A stretch of 64,000 nt of DNA from Athene noctua (taxonomy: Eukaryota > Chordata > Aves > Strigiformes > Strigidae). Below are positions 11,794 through 26,200 of this stretch, piece after piece. How positions within the stretch are numbered: the first letter of the stretch is position 1; each line of letters begins with the position of its first letter. Made by a program: the position numbers and the translations under genes. The stretch covers positions 65,214,127 to 65,278,126 of the forward strand of contig NC_134038.1 in the NCBI RefSeq assembly GCF_965140245.1, in the 5' to 3' direction. The notes under the pieces are model-generated. The model did no database searches and was not told the DNA's origin. It saw nothing but the letters and a program-made list of their open reading frames with translations.

Positions 11794-12612
11794 AGATTGG
11801 TGAAGGCCAGGGAAAAAGACTAGTACTACAAATACTGATGTAGTATCAGCACTCAATAGCTTAGTTACTGCAGACAGAATCACGATGTTACCATCATATC
11901 AGTACCTCACCTCCTCCATGTTATTCTCCATTTCAACAGCTAGCGTGGGAAGAAGGGCCACTGAATGCTCTCCTGTATGCAGGGTTTGCAAGTGTTTTTT
12001 TCAGCTCACCTGGAAGGTATCAGAGGAATTGGTTGAGGGCCTGGAGGTCAGTGCCTTCAGAGGGCTGGATCAACCCTTTCATTTCAGTAACTGCCAGCCT
12101 GAATTTGTGTTCTTGGTTTGAGACAATGTCATTGTGCACAGGAGATTTCAGGCATCATGATTTCAGAATGTTTAAATCATCTCCCTGTTGATAGATTTGT
12201 GGTGAAAAAAGTCCTTGATATTTGCTCTTTACCTCTATCTGTGTCTCAAAGCAGACAGTGTCTGAAGTTATCACAATGCAGCTACATCACTAAAGGGCTT
12301 ACACTGGTCTTTCAGTCCCATTGCTAAGAAACATCTAGATACCCATCAAAGGAGAGGGCTGACTATCTAAGTGTGGGAAGAGAGTTTCAGGAGCCTAGTA
12401 AAGTCAGTTAGTAAAGCAAAGTGGAGAAAATGTTACAGAGCAAGGACCCTTCCAAGTCTAGAGTTGTCTCCCATTCCTAAAGTAGAAGCTTCAGCTCTGG
12501 CACCTCCACTGTCAGCCCTGAATGTACACCATGGACATCTTTACATAAGGAAGACCTTACTCCTTATTAAGGACCTTACTCGTTTAAGTGCCTCAACTAC
12601 TGAGAACTGCAT
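11794..12612. other. Spacer between CR1 and solo LTR
   Basis: About 0.8 kb of ordinary unique-looking DNA. I see no exon, RNA gene or repeat. Confidence 0.5.
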
Positions 12613-12617
12613 CAGTG

Positions 12618-13192
12618 TCTCATGGTTTAACCCCAGCCAGCAGCTAAGCCCCACACAGCTGCTCACTCACTCCCCCTCCCCGCGGTGAGACAGGGGAAAG
12701 AATCTGAAGGGTAAAAGTGGGAAAATTCATGAGTTGAGATAAAGACAGTTCAACAGGTAAAGCAAAACCCCTGTGCACAAGCAAAGCAAAACAAGGAATT
12801 CATTCACCACTTCCCATCGACAGGCAGGTGTTCAGCCATCTTCAGGAAAACAGGGCTCCATCACAAGTAATGGTTACTTGGGAAGACAAACACCATCACT
12901 CTGAATGTCCCCCCTTCCTTCTCATTTCCTCAGCTTTATACGCTGAGCATAACGTCATATGGTCAGTTGGGGTCAGCTGTCCCGGCTGTGTCCCCTCCCA
13001 GCTTCTTGTGCACCCCCAGCCTACTCACTGGTGGGGAGGTGTGAGGAGCAGAAAAGGCCTTGACTCTGTGTAAGCACTGCTCAGCAGGAACAAAAACATC
13101 CCTGTGTTATCAACACTGTTTTTAGCCCAAATCCAAAACATAGCTCCATACTAACTACTATGAAGAAAATTATCCCAGCCAAAACTAGCACA
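12618..13192 (-). mobile_element. Solo LTR of an avian endogenous retrovirus (ERVL-like)
   Basis: A 575-bp LTR in minus orientation, reading TGTGCTAGTTTTGG at its 5' end (13192) and ending at 12618. An exact 5-bp target duplication, CAGTG, flanks it at 12613-12617 and 13193-13197, which fixes both ends. The minus strand has a TATA box (TATAAA, at 12935-12940) with a CRE-like TGACGT just upstream. The expected poly(A) signal in the 12750-12765 region is eroded. The distal terminus reads GA instead of the canonical CA, from one substitution. No internal retroviral genes are present, so it arose by recombination between the two LTRs of a provirus. The family is recognised from memory of LTRs common in neoavian birds; the 5-bp duplication suits ERVL. 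Confidence 0.88.
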
Positions 13193-13197
13193 CAGTG

Positions 13198-16100
13198 AAA
13201 GCCAGCATGCTGACGCTAACTGAAGACTTACTGGTTCCCAGTTCAGACCACAGAACTACCAACATGCAGCTTAATACCCCTCATACTCTGCAATGACTTG
13301 AGCTTCTTTGGCAAATTCAAATACCTTGTATTCCAAAAGTGTCAAAAACATGAAAAACTGTGCCTTCTCAGGAAGGAAAAGTTATACACCACATCTTGCC
13401 AGGTGCAAATGAAACCTGTACTCTTGACCACACCTTGTGAGTAGGTACAGCCTAGAATTTAGTAAGATATAAAGGCAGTCCTACTTCTATGGCTGAGAAA
13501 AGTTTTACCAGTTCTTCTCACTCATCTGAGCATTTGGTTTCATGTAATTAAACATGCCAACAGAAAAAAAAAAAATAGCCCTTTGTCAGATTGACAGTTA
13601 AGCCCTGACTTAAAACCATAACCTCAAGTGTGTTCAAAGCTGAAAATCCAATCTGGCTGACATTTTGTCTTTTAACACATGCCGCCGTATCCCCAAATTA
13701 AAGGCAGCACTTGTATTGCACCAAGTTAAATCACACACACTTTGGAAACTTTGGCATGTAAAGGAAGCACAAGGCAACATAAAGATGGTGTCAGACCAGA
13801 TTTTCAGCCTTCTTTTCTTGGTGTTTTGAATTTTACTCAGACCTTCAAGGTTATATACACTTCATGGTTTAATTTCTGTTATTCCCTAAGGCACTGGTGC
13901 ATATTTACCCACTAACTATAATAATTCCTTTGAAACAAAATAATTTATAATAGGCATGTTATTATGATCCTTTCAGATTTATTGTGATCTAATCACTTGG
14001 CATGTATTTAGGGAATCTAAATTCCTTTCAAGACTTTTATCTTGAGACAGGCTAAGAATGCACAATGCATAAACACACATTCATAACAGCTCACATTTTG
14101 GTAAGGTGATCCATTCTCTAAAGCCAGCAAATATATATAATAAAGTTAATTGAACATTAGCCACCTTTCAAACCTTAATTGCACTGCTTACTTAAAAAAA
14201 AGAAGAGTTTGCAGAAATATTTTTGTAAATCAAAGGCGTGTTCAAACTGCAGACATGGAGAGAAATGAGAAGAGTCAGGTTTGGCTGGCTGTCACTTAGA
14301 CATGATTTTGAGTTTACAGATTTAAGTCAAAATTTAAATGCGACTTCAATAAAGGTGTTTTCTCCTTGTTGATAGCCAAACTTCAGGGGTTGTGTTACCT
14401 CAAAATCAGAAGTCTGCTATATCACTGTATCATGTAACAAAAACACTTCTTGGTAGTTTGATCAGTTTTCCTGTGAGTTGGGTGAACTCTCAAGCAGCTC
14501 CCACCCCTATTCAGCAGAGCTATATCAGCATAACAAAGTCATGACACAAATCAACACACCACACCATTTCTGCTCAGAAGAGACTTTCTGTAGTAGTGTT
14601 GTACCAGCCTGAATGTATGCTGTTCCTGCACAGGGATTGATAATGATAAATAAGTAACTACAGTAGGGCAAGTAGGTGACAAGAGTTGGAAAATTTGGTA
14701 AAGTGATAACAAGGCAGTTTGATATGATGAATGACTATATTCGCTTATTTCATGTCATGGGATACAGACTTCGTACATCAGTGGATGAACCTGAGCTGTG
14801 ACTACTGTGAGGTAGAGAAACTTTGTGACTGCAGCAAGAATGCTTATTACTGCTAACAAAATACGTTTGTTCTCCCAAAATTCCCTAGTGAAAGAAGTCT
14901 CCTCCACCAATATCTCATAATTAAACAATACACATATTGTGTTGCTACCTTTTCCTAAAACCTCCACTTGCAAATATCTGCTAGGATGTCTGGCAGTCAT
15001 ACTACTTTTTTAATGTAAATTTCTAATTGTAAGCTAAAGCTTGAAAATGTGAACACTGAAGATTATGATGCCAGCAGATAAGTAAAATAAATCTAAATCT
15101 TTGCAATTTTTAAACCATTTCTGTAATTTTCTGCATGTCTTCCTCCTTATCATTTTAATCCAATCCATTCTTTTAAAACTATTCTTCTCTAAACGCACTC
15201 CTACACAGCACATGATTTTATTATTCTTCTTGAGAAGGACAAGAGTTTGGTACTCACCAGAAATTTTTTTTTTTTTTTAAATAGGCAGGCTGTAAAGTAG
15301 ACATTTCTGATTAAACCAGCCAATTTCTTTCCTGATATTTCCCTTGTATATTGAAGGTTAAACCACAGGGGTGGGTAAAGTCTTTAAAATTAACTGAAAA
15401 GCATGTCCTATGCAGTGGTTTGATTTTCCAGACATTTATATATTTTGCCTATTTAATCCATACTCTGTAGCACAGAATTAAAACATGAAGCAAAATTCCT
15501 TTCTGAAAGCATCCCAGCAGTCTCAACATCCCATACTTCCTTATGCACTGAGCTGTCCCTGGTTGGTTCATCCCTGACATGCCATGCTCAGCAAGGAGAA
15601 GAAAGCAGCTTAGAGAGGGACTTAATCAGTTTTGGTGCTGAGGAAAGCTCTGTGTTACTATTTGGGGCTATACTAACACCTAAGTTTGGGGGGTAGGAGG
15701 GCTGTGAAGAAAACAGGGGAGAAGGCAGAGGACAGCAAGCCACTGGATTAGGGGAAAAAAATCTGGAGAAAGAGAACTGCTCCATGACCTTGACCAATGG
15801 CTCCACTCTGGTTACCTAGATTTCAGATTTAGACATGGTTATGGTGCCTCCATTTGTGGATGTCCATCTTGAGATATTTCCTTGTATCCTAAATAAATAA
15901 CCTATGTGTCAGGTAAAAGGTCCTTCTATAGTGGCATCCGGTTGTTAGCCTAAAGCAAAGGACCTTACTCCTCTTGACATCAGAGCTTTTCCTGGTTTGT
16001 TTGGGGTTTTTTTTTCAGTAGGCAGTTAATATGGACTTCATTAAATTCTAATCAAAGTCCACTGAAACTTAGATGGACTGTGGGTAAACCCTTCAGAGAC

Positions 16101-19100
16101 AAAATCAAATATAGATAGGTAGATAGACAGATATAGACAAAACAGCAAGTTATTTGGCTGGGATTTGAACTTCCATTACAGATAGGTACTTCCAGGTTAA
16201 ACACATAAGCAAACGTCCTCCCCTCGTCCTTCTTCTGTGCAGCCCTGTGGAACAGGGCATAGCCTAACCTTACTCCAATTTCTCCGTTTTCAACTGCTGA
16301 AGGACAGTGAACAGATCAGGAAGCCTGTTATTCCAAATCTGAAATTCCAAGTGCATTACTTGTTCAAATTAAGCCATGTGATACTGTTTTAGTTCATTGA
16401 TTTGACAACTGTGACATTTAAAACAATGTTTCTGATACAGAAACTGCTGGAAAAGCAAATGAAAAATGTCCCAAAAGCAAACCATTGTGGAAAGTAAGCA
16501 CAGCTGGACCCTAATTCTTTAATAAATTGGAATGAATATTCCCAGAACAGATTTTCAGTATTTAGCAGTGTTTTTAAATTGCAAGACTTCTGAACTTGCA
16601 TGACACCTGGAAAACATACCATCCTCTCTCTCTCCCCAAACTGAGTATTTCAAGAACTTTTCTTGTCTGTATGAAAGAAAAGCCTCTAAGCTCATACATG
16701 ATTATCCCTATTTTTAAGCACAAAATTTAAAGCTACAATACACAGAACTCTGAAGTAATTTAAGCATCTAATGGTACAAATATTTGTTTACTGACATTTT
16801 CAAAACTACCGAAGTAGCTTAAAACACCCCAAAGGTGCCTTTTAAAATGTTATTATCTACTTGCATTTCTACATTCTGCCTTCCCATCTCCTGTCTTCTC
16901 TCGTCCTGTTGCCTGTCTCCATTGCCAACATTTCTTCCTCTCCTCCAAATGCCAGACTGAAAACCACTTCATTTCTGCTTTCCCCACCTATATCTCAGCA
17001 CACTGACAATATCTTTATCTGGATTTCCAAGACCATTAAAATACATGCATCCAGTGAGGGATATTTTTGTACAGCTTGATCACAATAAGCAACAACAGTC
17101 TAGTCTACCTCTGAGATACAAAGACACCATAAAAATAGAGGGGAAAAAAAATATAATTGTGGTGGTTTTATTCCTCCTAGGTGAAGGAAGAGATTGGCAT
17201 GGAAGCTCAGTTTTCACACTCTCAATTTGTTGGCCAGTCTGCTCTTTCTTCCCCACTCATCCGTGAGGAGTTGAAAAGGGCAGAACCCAAGCAGCACGAA
17301 ATGAAAGTGAGACTTGTAAAGACAATGAAACAAAATGAATAGACATAGGTAAAATAATCCTAAACCAGTGACAGCTCTCTTTATTGTAAAAACCGAGATG
17401 ATAAAACGGATAGTAAAACTTTTAATCGCCTCTTTACCGCACTGTGCAAGACTGCTGCTGTCAGGGTCCTGCAGTCAAGTTGTGGCCAGACTGAGCAGGT
17501 TTTTTAGAGTTTCATTCTTCATCTGCAGATTTCAGGAATGAAAGGATTGTTCCTAGGAGAGGAAGTTAAAATTTAAATTGCCCAATTTCTTCCTTAGGCT
17601 GGCATAAATCAAAAGTATCAGTTGAGTTAGGCTGGTTGGAAAGAGCTGAAAATCTGGTCTGTAATCTTTAAAATAAAATGCATTTCTATTGTACATTACT
17701 AGAAAATTAATTTTTGTTGCCTCCATAAGACAACCATAAGAAAAGGAGAGAAAATAAAAAGTTCAGAGTACTGTACTAGGTCCCATGGTCTCTTTTTGGA
17801 GCACGTCAGTCATCAGCCCTAAAAGAAGGTCCTCCAAGGCTGCAAAAGACTGCAGCTTTAAAGGAATCCCAAAATTATGGCCAGATTCCCAGGGTCCCAA
17901 CAGCTGACCAGGAAAAAGGGGCAGACTTCCACCACAAACCTGTCAGACTTGAAACATTTCCATGAAGCATTTCAAGTTAAACTAATCATCCCTTTTTGAG
18001 TTTTGTCCTGGCTCTACTCAGCTGGCCTGTAGTGTGCCAGAAGGTTTCTGTAAGTGAAGAACAGGAAAGCCTGGATCAAACCCTTCCAATTTTAGATACA
18101 GATGATCCGCGAAGCCCTGTCAGAGTCTGGCCTAGGGGGGTTCCAGCTCTTCATTTTCCATTTATCAATTTTTCCCCTACATTTATTTCAAAAACACAGT
18201 CTTCCTCCTCTTTTAGTCTTGGATACATTTCATGAGCTGAATGCTGGCTGCCACTCCTGCTGACCGACTGATGAAGCCTGTATCTATTTCTAAATTAAAG
18301 CTGAGAGTAGACTACAGTATGTCTGAGCCAGGCTGGGATGAGAGGGATGCTTGAATGAGAGGGATGGCTGCATTAGAGAAGGGACAAGTCAGCAATTTTA
18401 AGCCCTATGCTTGTTCTCGGGCTGGTGATTTGGGACAGATCACTTTGCCCTTTACCAATAAAAGAGGAACAAAATTACCCCTCTCCCTGCTTCTCCACTG
18501 CTCCATGACACAGGAGCAGCAGAAGGAGAAGAAGGTATTTGTTTGGAGCATCCATCCACCCTATAGATCGTGGAGCCCACACCCCAGCATTATGCCCAGG
18601 CCACGCTGCTACATCCCAATAGGAGCCCTCCTTGGAGCACAGTGGGCTCCAGGCTGCTTCTGTATGTCTGACAGAGGTGGTAGGCAAACTAAGATGGATT
18701 TGAAACTTTCGCTCCTAACACAGGAGGAAAAAAAGATTAAAACAAATGGGCAACAGGATGGCTAATAGCGCTGGTACAATCAGTGGCAATAGCAGCTGTA
18801 ATAGATTCAGCCTTGAAGCAAGCTGCAGAGTGGTGATGTTACTTTATTCTTAGTAATGATCAGTGTTAACTAATATTTGGCTGCTGAATGCCTACAGGTC
18901 CTTGTCAAGGATCAGGACCCCGCTATGGCTGGCCCTGAATACAACCTAATAAAAAGATGCCGTCCTCCAGAGCTTGAAATTGAAGCACAAGTCAAAAGAC
19001 AATAAGTGAATTCTGCAGAGAAACAGGTGGACCCCAGGGTAAGAATGAGACAAATGTGTGATGACATGGCCTGAAAGTGGCCAAACAGTTACATGCAAGA

Positions 19101-22100
19101 GGATGAGAAATGCAGCTATTTCTGTTAATTTGAAGAGTCCCTTGGACAGTCTATCCAAGTTAAAGTTGCCAGGTCTTTTGATGCTTTTTCAGAGTTGAAG
19201 TCCCCCTCCTGGTAAGCAGCTGTCAGGGAGGCAGGGAAGAGGTAGCCTCTCTCTCGAGGTGACGTGAAGTGAATGTGGGAGCAGCAATGTTGATACCTGA
19301 GGCTAACTCTCTGCACATAGTCCATTTGAACTGCATCTTCCAGAAGCCAAACCAGACTTCTCAGGCAGCTAATAAAAGGGATTTGTCTTCTGTACAAACT
19401 GGCTGCTGCCAAATGGCCACAGCAGACTGAGCAACCAGTCCTTCAGCACGCTTGTGCTCTTCAGAAAATAACGATGGCTTTGCTGTCTCTGCTGACCAGC
19501 TCTGTACCGAAATGGGAAAGGCTCCGTACATGTAATAGGAGCTCAGAGACCATGGTAATGAGTATGGTATAAAAAATGATAGATAGGTGGATGGACAGAT
19601 ATCTCTTTATCATTTCTCTGAGCCATCCAATTTCCCCAGGCACAGAGTACACCCCGGAGATTTGGGTTTAAGGCAGAGAAAGCTTTACACGATGGATTGA
19701 GTGTTGTGTAAATATGTAAATAAAGAATAGCTCCTTAATTTTTTATGAGGAGTGCATTTTAAAACACTGCTTTGGCCTCCTTACTCAGGCAAAATTGCCA
19801 CCTAACAAAATGGCAGTCATACTTGAACAAACATAACTATGATCTGCACATAAAACATCTGTATTAAAAATTAACTAATGAAAAAATATTTGAATAATAC
19901 TAAGAAAAGCAAAAAACTTGTGTTGAACATCAGGCAAAAGATTCCTGGAGTATGAAGTGCATTAGTCTATGGAAGATTCTCTTCACAGGCCACATGCTGC
20001 ATGCTCACATGCTCAAACCCCAAACAGGCTTTGCACAGGGAAGCTAACGGGGTTCGGGGGCAAGCGGTGTGTCAGAGCTGCCTTACTGCCATGTGTGACA
20101 TGTGTGACTTGAGGCAGCCTGCACAGCAGCGTGTAGTGGTGGCACTGTACAGGGCCAAGCTTTTCAGCAGCAGGAACGGCACCTAAGCATCCTGAAGATG
20201 CCAGGCCTTCCGTACACCTACGGGGCAGTACTGTCAGGAAAGCCTGAGATGCAGTTTAAGCACACAGGCTCCCAAACTGGAAGCTGCAGTGACACCAGGC
20301 TGGCAGAGGGAAGCGGAGGGCTAACCCTCCCTCCCAGCACCGCCTGAGCTGGCCATACGGTGCTGGGTCCCAGGCAGACACATCCGCACCCTGCATCTCA
20401 AAGAGACAGGCTGTGCCTCGCCGCACTAGCTCAGGAGTCTCTGACGTGACCCTGGGTTTTGTGGTTAGGTATAAGCCCCTACAACTGGATTCCTCTGCCA
20501 TGACCCACCCAGCTGTGTCCCCACACAATCCCTCTGCTGGCGTTGCTATAAGGGGACCTGCAGGGCTCAGTGCCCAACTGCACCAAGGAGCCAGCACCCT
20601 CCTGCCTGCCTGTCTTCTGCCATCCTGGTCTGCCCTTACACAATGAAACCGGGAAGGGAAGGGAGCCCCCAAAGCAGTAAAAGACACATTGCAAGTGATT
20701 TACGTGGAGGGTGGCTAAGGCAAAGCTATGTACCGGACTGGGAACAATCCTGTGCTGGTAGGAGCACAGACAAGATGGTCTAATCATAATTGCTCTATTC
20801 TCCCTCTAGGGTCTCCAGCAAGATGTTAAAACATTCACTAATTGATAACCATTATTTAAAGGAAATCCATTTCTTTTTTTCAGTGCTCTGGTTCTGTTTG
20901 CATTTAAGAAAAAAAATCGCAGAACTGTTTTCCTACAAGAAGGCCAAGTGTAAATATCATACACAAGGAGAGACTCTGCCATTAAAAACACCCTTGTTTT
21001 GTTCATACCACTAAAGACACAGTGTTCTGCCTAACTAAAGGTCACAAACCATCAGAAATTTGAACTCATCTATCAGCAATCCAAGAGATTTCACATGAAG
21101 CCTGTAACCCATCCAGTAAACATACGTACATACCTATATCTATGCAGATGTTTATATACACGCACATACATATAATGAAGGAGGAAATGTTTCCTTTAAT
21201 AATGTGACCTTGTTGTTTGGTACCACTGTTTAAGAAAGGGATTGTTAATGAAGTCAGCAGAAGTGCAGCAGTGTTTGTTAAGGCAGAGCAGACACCCTTT
21301 CCTCCTGTTTTCAGCCAAACTGAAACCCTCACATACAATCCACACTCTTGCAGTGTTTAGGTGTAAATAACACCCGGTGTGTACAAAGCTCCCCCTTTCA
21401 TATTCATTACTGTCATAGCTTTGAAAGGAAAAAAGCAGAGGTCATTTATTAGAGGTTACTTTTCATGCAAAACACCCTGTGGTTGCTGTCATTCAGAACT
21501 ACTTAGTCTATGCCCTCAGTCATCTATTAGCAGGGCTTCAGGTCATAACCTTTAGTGGCATTTGGAATCCCAGAACCTCTGATTAGTGCAGGATTTACAT
21601 ATCCTTCAGTAAAAAATGCGCAGCTATAGAAATGCATGAAGTGTTGTAAATTTGTTTGGCCTTTTGTCTGGAATACATATGAACTCTGCATTCAAAGTAG
21701 GGTGCATTAAACTATATTTGTTTGTCATGTTATAGCTTCTCTATTAAGGTGGCATCAGTTAACCCATTAAAGACGAGCTACCCTTTCAAAATGGACTCAT
21801 AATGGAGGACAAGGAGGAGGTGGACACCGGTGCAATTAATAGGTTCTGTTTACATGAGCCCACCGTTAGTGCTTCTTTAGGCCTGTTATGCTTCTCTCAG
21901 AGAAGTAGCCATGCCTGTACCAAGTTTGATTTAATAGTCTCTGCTGGGATCTGTATCATGAAATTTTACTGGAAGGTGTGAGAATACTACTGAGTCGTTG
22001 CCTCGGCAGATGATAGTAAGGTATAACCAATCAGGCACTTTTTAAGTTTCAGTAACACAGAAACATCATTCATTTGCAATACAGGGTCAATACATGTTAT

Positions 22101-25100
22101 TTTTTTGTTGCAGGAATTTGGAAATAAAGCCAAATTACACTGTTCTTCTAACAGAAATGTCATTAACAAGCATTAGCATGACTAATTGGTTGATTTAGCT
22201 CAGCAGGGAGGATTTGTCAAACAATACTAAGCTGGTTTCCCAGATATTCGAGTACTTGGGCTGCTCTTTACATTCTCATGTATTTCAAGGAAAACATTTT
22301 TAAAGGGTATAACATTCACGGTGCCTGACTAGAATCAGTCATGTGTGAATTTGAGAGGACCTCAACTGAACTGAAGTTCTCTAAGTCATACACAGTAAGA
22401 GACCATCTATGTTTTATTCTGGTTGGTTAAGACTCTAACCTGGATGTGAATTCTAACAGCAATAACAAAAGTGGCAGCCTGGTGCAGTGGAGGCTTGCTT
22501 CTCTATACCATCGTAGAGCTTCACCAGGATGTCCTGACCTTTGAGCCAAATGAAATTCCAGCCAGAACATTTAGCCTGTGGTCTTCCTGCTGAGGTAGTT
22601 AATTCGGATGCCAGTGAGTGAGCAGCAGCCAAAATACCTGAGAGGGTTATTTTCCATACACACATTTTGACTTTGGGTGGTTATATGTCCCCTCTAGCTA
22701 AAGCTAGAGACATTTTCACCCTAAATTTTTCAAAATAAATATTTAGGGTCTACTTCCTTATACTAAATGAATACATGATCATGCATATAGGCTGGTGGAC
22801 ATCTTTGGCCCCCAGCTCCTTTCAATTTACAATCCAACTGAGAGATTGACACTTAGAAGTGAGTCTCAAAATCCTTTGTTCGAAGAGCAACCTTGGCTAC
22901 CTCCCTGACAAATCCAGCATTATTTCTGGCTGTCTTAGCATTTCATAAACTCGGATGTGAGAGGAACTCCTTGATGTCCTGCAAATATCAATGAGAGACA
23001 GAGTCTGAAAAGATGCTCCCTCCATGGACAGAGTTTTGGCAGACTGATCCGTGGTTAACAGAGAACATCACCTCGGCAGGTCTATGACATGTCTTAACAT
23101 CCAAATGATTGTCCAGTTCTGTAGATACTCTTTGACCTGCCAGCAACAAGTTGAGAATGTCTGAATGGCCTAGCCTCCTAAGTATAAAACTTGACTTTTG
23201 ATGTCATGGCTGTGTATTGTTTCATCCAGAGGCTGTAGTTTTGGAGGAAGGAGGCCAAGCATTTAAATGTACCTCCTGGTTTAAATTAAACTCAGCCATA
23301 AAGAGCAGAGAGACTCCACATCTAGGTGATTTGCTGCAATAGCTTGGAACTAACCCACCCTCCAGGTGAGCAGAAGGACACAATCTCACCTTTAAATTGG
23401 CAGCGATGGGGAAAGACTGCTAACACATGAACTGTATCTCAGGTGATTTCAAGGTATTAGGGTTTGAAATTGAGAGCACACATTTAGTCATACCCCAAGA
23501 AGAAAACAAGACTCTTTGGCTCAATCTTTCTTACCACAGAGGAGTAATACCTTTTCAATCATAAGACACATCAAAAAGTCTATCTGTGACAGGCAGAAGA
23601 CTGAAATTCCTACCTAGGAAATGTAATTTTCCTGCAACATCAGATTCTGGCACGGGTACCTTCACTGATCAGGCTTCTTAAGCCCTCGTGGTTACCAAAC
23701 TTAGCGGGGTGGAATCACGTGTGCCCCATCTTATTTTACCTTGCATATATACAAGTGCACAGCAGAACCAGAGGAAAGGCAGATAGCAATTTTCCATTCT
23801 GCAGGATCGGAAAAGGGGATGACACAGAGCCAACAATCACATAAGCTCAGCAGCAAAGCTGAGGACATTTCCTATGGGAAATGAGGTGGAGAATGATCAA
23901 CCACAGGACATACTGAAAATAGCATCAAGGGTCTAGCCATGTCTCCCATTCATATTTTGAAAGCCTGAAATGCTACTGATTCTCCAACATTGTACTCAGA
24001 GGTTGTAGGAAGCAGGACACTGCCAGGTGAATATGATATCTGGTACACCAGACTCACTCAGAGAGAGCTTCAAGTGCACAAGAAGGGATCTCTGCTACTC
24101 TCGTCCAGATATGGCACTGCCCCAGCGCACATTAATACCTAGAGTAAACAACACATAAAAAGAGCATCAGTAGGTGTCAAGGTTTCTCTACAGGGACACA
24201 GATGAGAGTTGGTTTTCTGAGCTTTCATGGGATTTCAAATAAAACTTATCAGTCATCCCTTGATGACAAAAGAAGCTTCATGCATGGGACAGTGCTCACC
24301 ACATGCAGAATAAGAGCCCTGGGGGACATATCAAGGGTAAGGAAGTATTAATAATGGGAAACAATGAAAAGTAATAGAGAATAGAAAGTAAGAAGCAGTA
24401 AAAGACATGGAGGAATGGGATCAAAGCAGTAAAACCACTTTGAAAGCAAACTTTCTCACATGGTTGGTTGAAAAGAACAAATGGCATATGGACACTCCTT
24501 AACTTATATAGCTGTTTGTCAGTGCAAGTAAGAAGACTAGCCTGCAGATATCTCTGAGCCCAACAACTTCTGGCTGCCCGTGGCATACATACTTATTCAA
24601 ATGGACAAAGGGAGTAGCACTCCAAACCAAATTATTTTGGTAATATGAAGACAGACAACTGGACTAACACCACAAACTCTATTCCACATGGGCTACTGAT
24701 GGAAAAGATGACTAGCTCCAACAATTTTTAAGAGAATTTGCTTTCTTATACTACTTAAGCAATTAATCCTCAAAGCTTTTACACTAACTTTAGACTGTTG
24801 GACACCAACAGGTCTCTAGCCCATCTTTAGTTAAGCTGGAACACAAACCTTTTGCTAAAATGAGACCCAAGGAAACCATTTGTTTACACGGAAGTCAGGA
24901 AATGCTTTGTGATCAGCTTCAGCAGGAGAAGACTGAATCCCATGTTGCATGGCTACAAATTGTATTGAAAAAATGAAAATGAATTTAATTTAGAAATCAT
25001 TTTATTAAAATAAATACTGTATTTATTATCTGCTTCTTGAGTAAATCTTCTACCCTTTAACTATTTTCCTCAAAATGTAGTTATATAAAAGGACAATATT

Positions 25101-25870
25101 CAGGAGGATATTTGATATATAATACACATTTAAACTGAAGATGATGAATAGATTCAAGCGCTGATCAGTTCTTGCTACTGAACAAGATGAGCCACTGTTG
25201 AGGTCAGAACTGAGAAGAGTTACCACCAGATCCCTACCATGTCCCATCAGTTACTCACACAGTTTTGATGTACCAGACACCCACTGTGATTTACACAGAT
25301 GAGATGTTTTTAGCTTCTGTTGGAACTTGAACGTGAATCACATATTCTTGACTAAACAAGGCAATAAAATTAAATGCAATTTTGGTCAACCTTCTACCAT
25401 AAGTTAAAGTTTTGTGTTTGTATATACAAAGACATGCATCTTCATATATGCATATAGTTTTTAGTGGATTTTTCTGATTACCTGCCTTTCAGCTGCAGCA
25501 TACTGTGTTTAAGAACACCGTGACCTTCCCCTGCATAGGAGACTGTGACTGCAAGAGCAGAAGACACATCCATATGTTCTCCCCTGTGCTTTTCCCTCCT
25601 CTGCTTCAGTACTCCCCCACATCCTGACACTTGCTCAGACAAGAAAGCCTGATATTTTTCCCCACTTCACAGGTTAGCTCAGTTTATTACACCACCATTC
25701 TTCAAAATTCGCCACCCCTGTCCATGTTTGCAGTGCCTGTGCACTATGGCACCTTCAAATATAACTCTCTTCTGTCTTAGCTGCTTGTTCATTGACCTTA
25801 TCAACTTCCCTTGGAACGATAATCATAAACAGCACTTTAAACACCAGATTTATTTAAAAATTAAGTGATC
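13198..25870. other. Intergenic DNA, no gene recognised
   Basis: This 12.7-kb AT-rich stretch shows no supportable exon or RNA gene. Small features are GATA/GACA-like short repeats near 16110-16140 and 19575-19605, a possible MIR-like remnant near 18400-18480 (listed), and a CATA/TATA-rich patch near 21115-21175. Open frames of 60-143 codons occur on both strands but have no domain, no splice context and no Kozak support, so I treat them as chance. Confidence 0.55.
18400..18480 (+). repeat. Possible MIR-like ancient SINE remnant
   Basis: The segment around 'gatttgggacagatcacttt' (about 18426-18445), followed by a pyrimidine-rich stretch and an A-rich end, resembles the core-to-tail part of MIR SINEs (the 'TTGGGCAAGTCACTT' region). 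It is short and diverged, so this is suggestive only. Confidence 0.28.
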
Positions 25871-25879
25871 AAGTGAGCA

Positions 25880-26200
25880 CAGCACAACCAGGGGTCAGGG
25901 AACATGTTTTTTATCCCTGGCTCTCCCACTGGCTGGCTATTAAGACTTCAGGCAGGTTTCTCTGTGCTTATGTTCAGCGCTCAGACACGTCTCTCTCTAA
26001 ACTTCACAGTCTCGGTGACAAGGACCATCTTTTACTCCAGATTTGTGAAATGAGTGGCATGGTAAGGCCTTGTTAGTAGTAGCTGGGATATGTAGCTATT
26101 ATGGCAATACCGCAAATGCCGTTAACATTTTATAATCAAATACTGTACTGCAAATGTGTTTAGCGCCTGACAGTCAAATAACGTAATAGGTCCCTGCCAC
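25880..26200 (+). repeat. Possible MIR-like ancient SINE remnant
   Basis: The order of phrases matches a decayed MIR: 'tatccctggctctcccactgg' region at about 25911-25931, then a tract similar to the 'GGCAAGTCACTT...CTCTGTGC' segment, and further on an 'agcgcctgacag' tail-like phrase (about 26163-26174). No clear boundaries or target duplications are visible. MIRs predate the amniote radiation, so old copies in birds are expected. Confidence 0.4.

Noticed and set aside
18355..18765. Plus-strand 136-codon frame
   Set aside because: It overlaps a candidate MIR-like remnant and has no recognisable domain or conserved composition.
20256..20787. Overlapping minus-strand frames of 102 and 143 codons
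   Set aside because: Both frames and the plus strand are open together. No domain is seen, consistent with local higher GC only.
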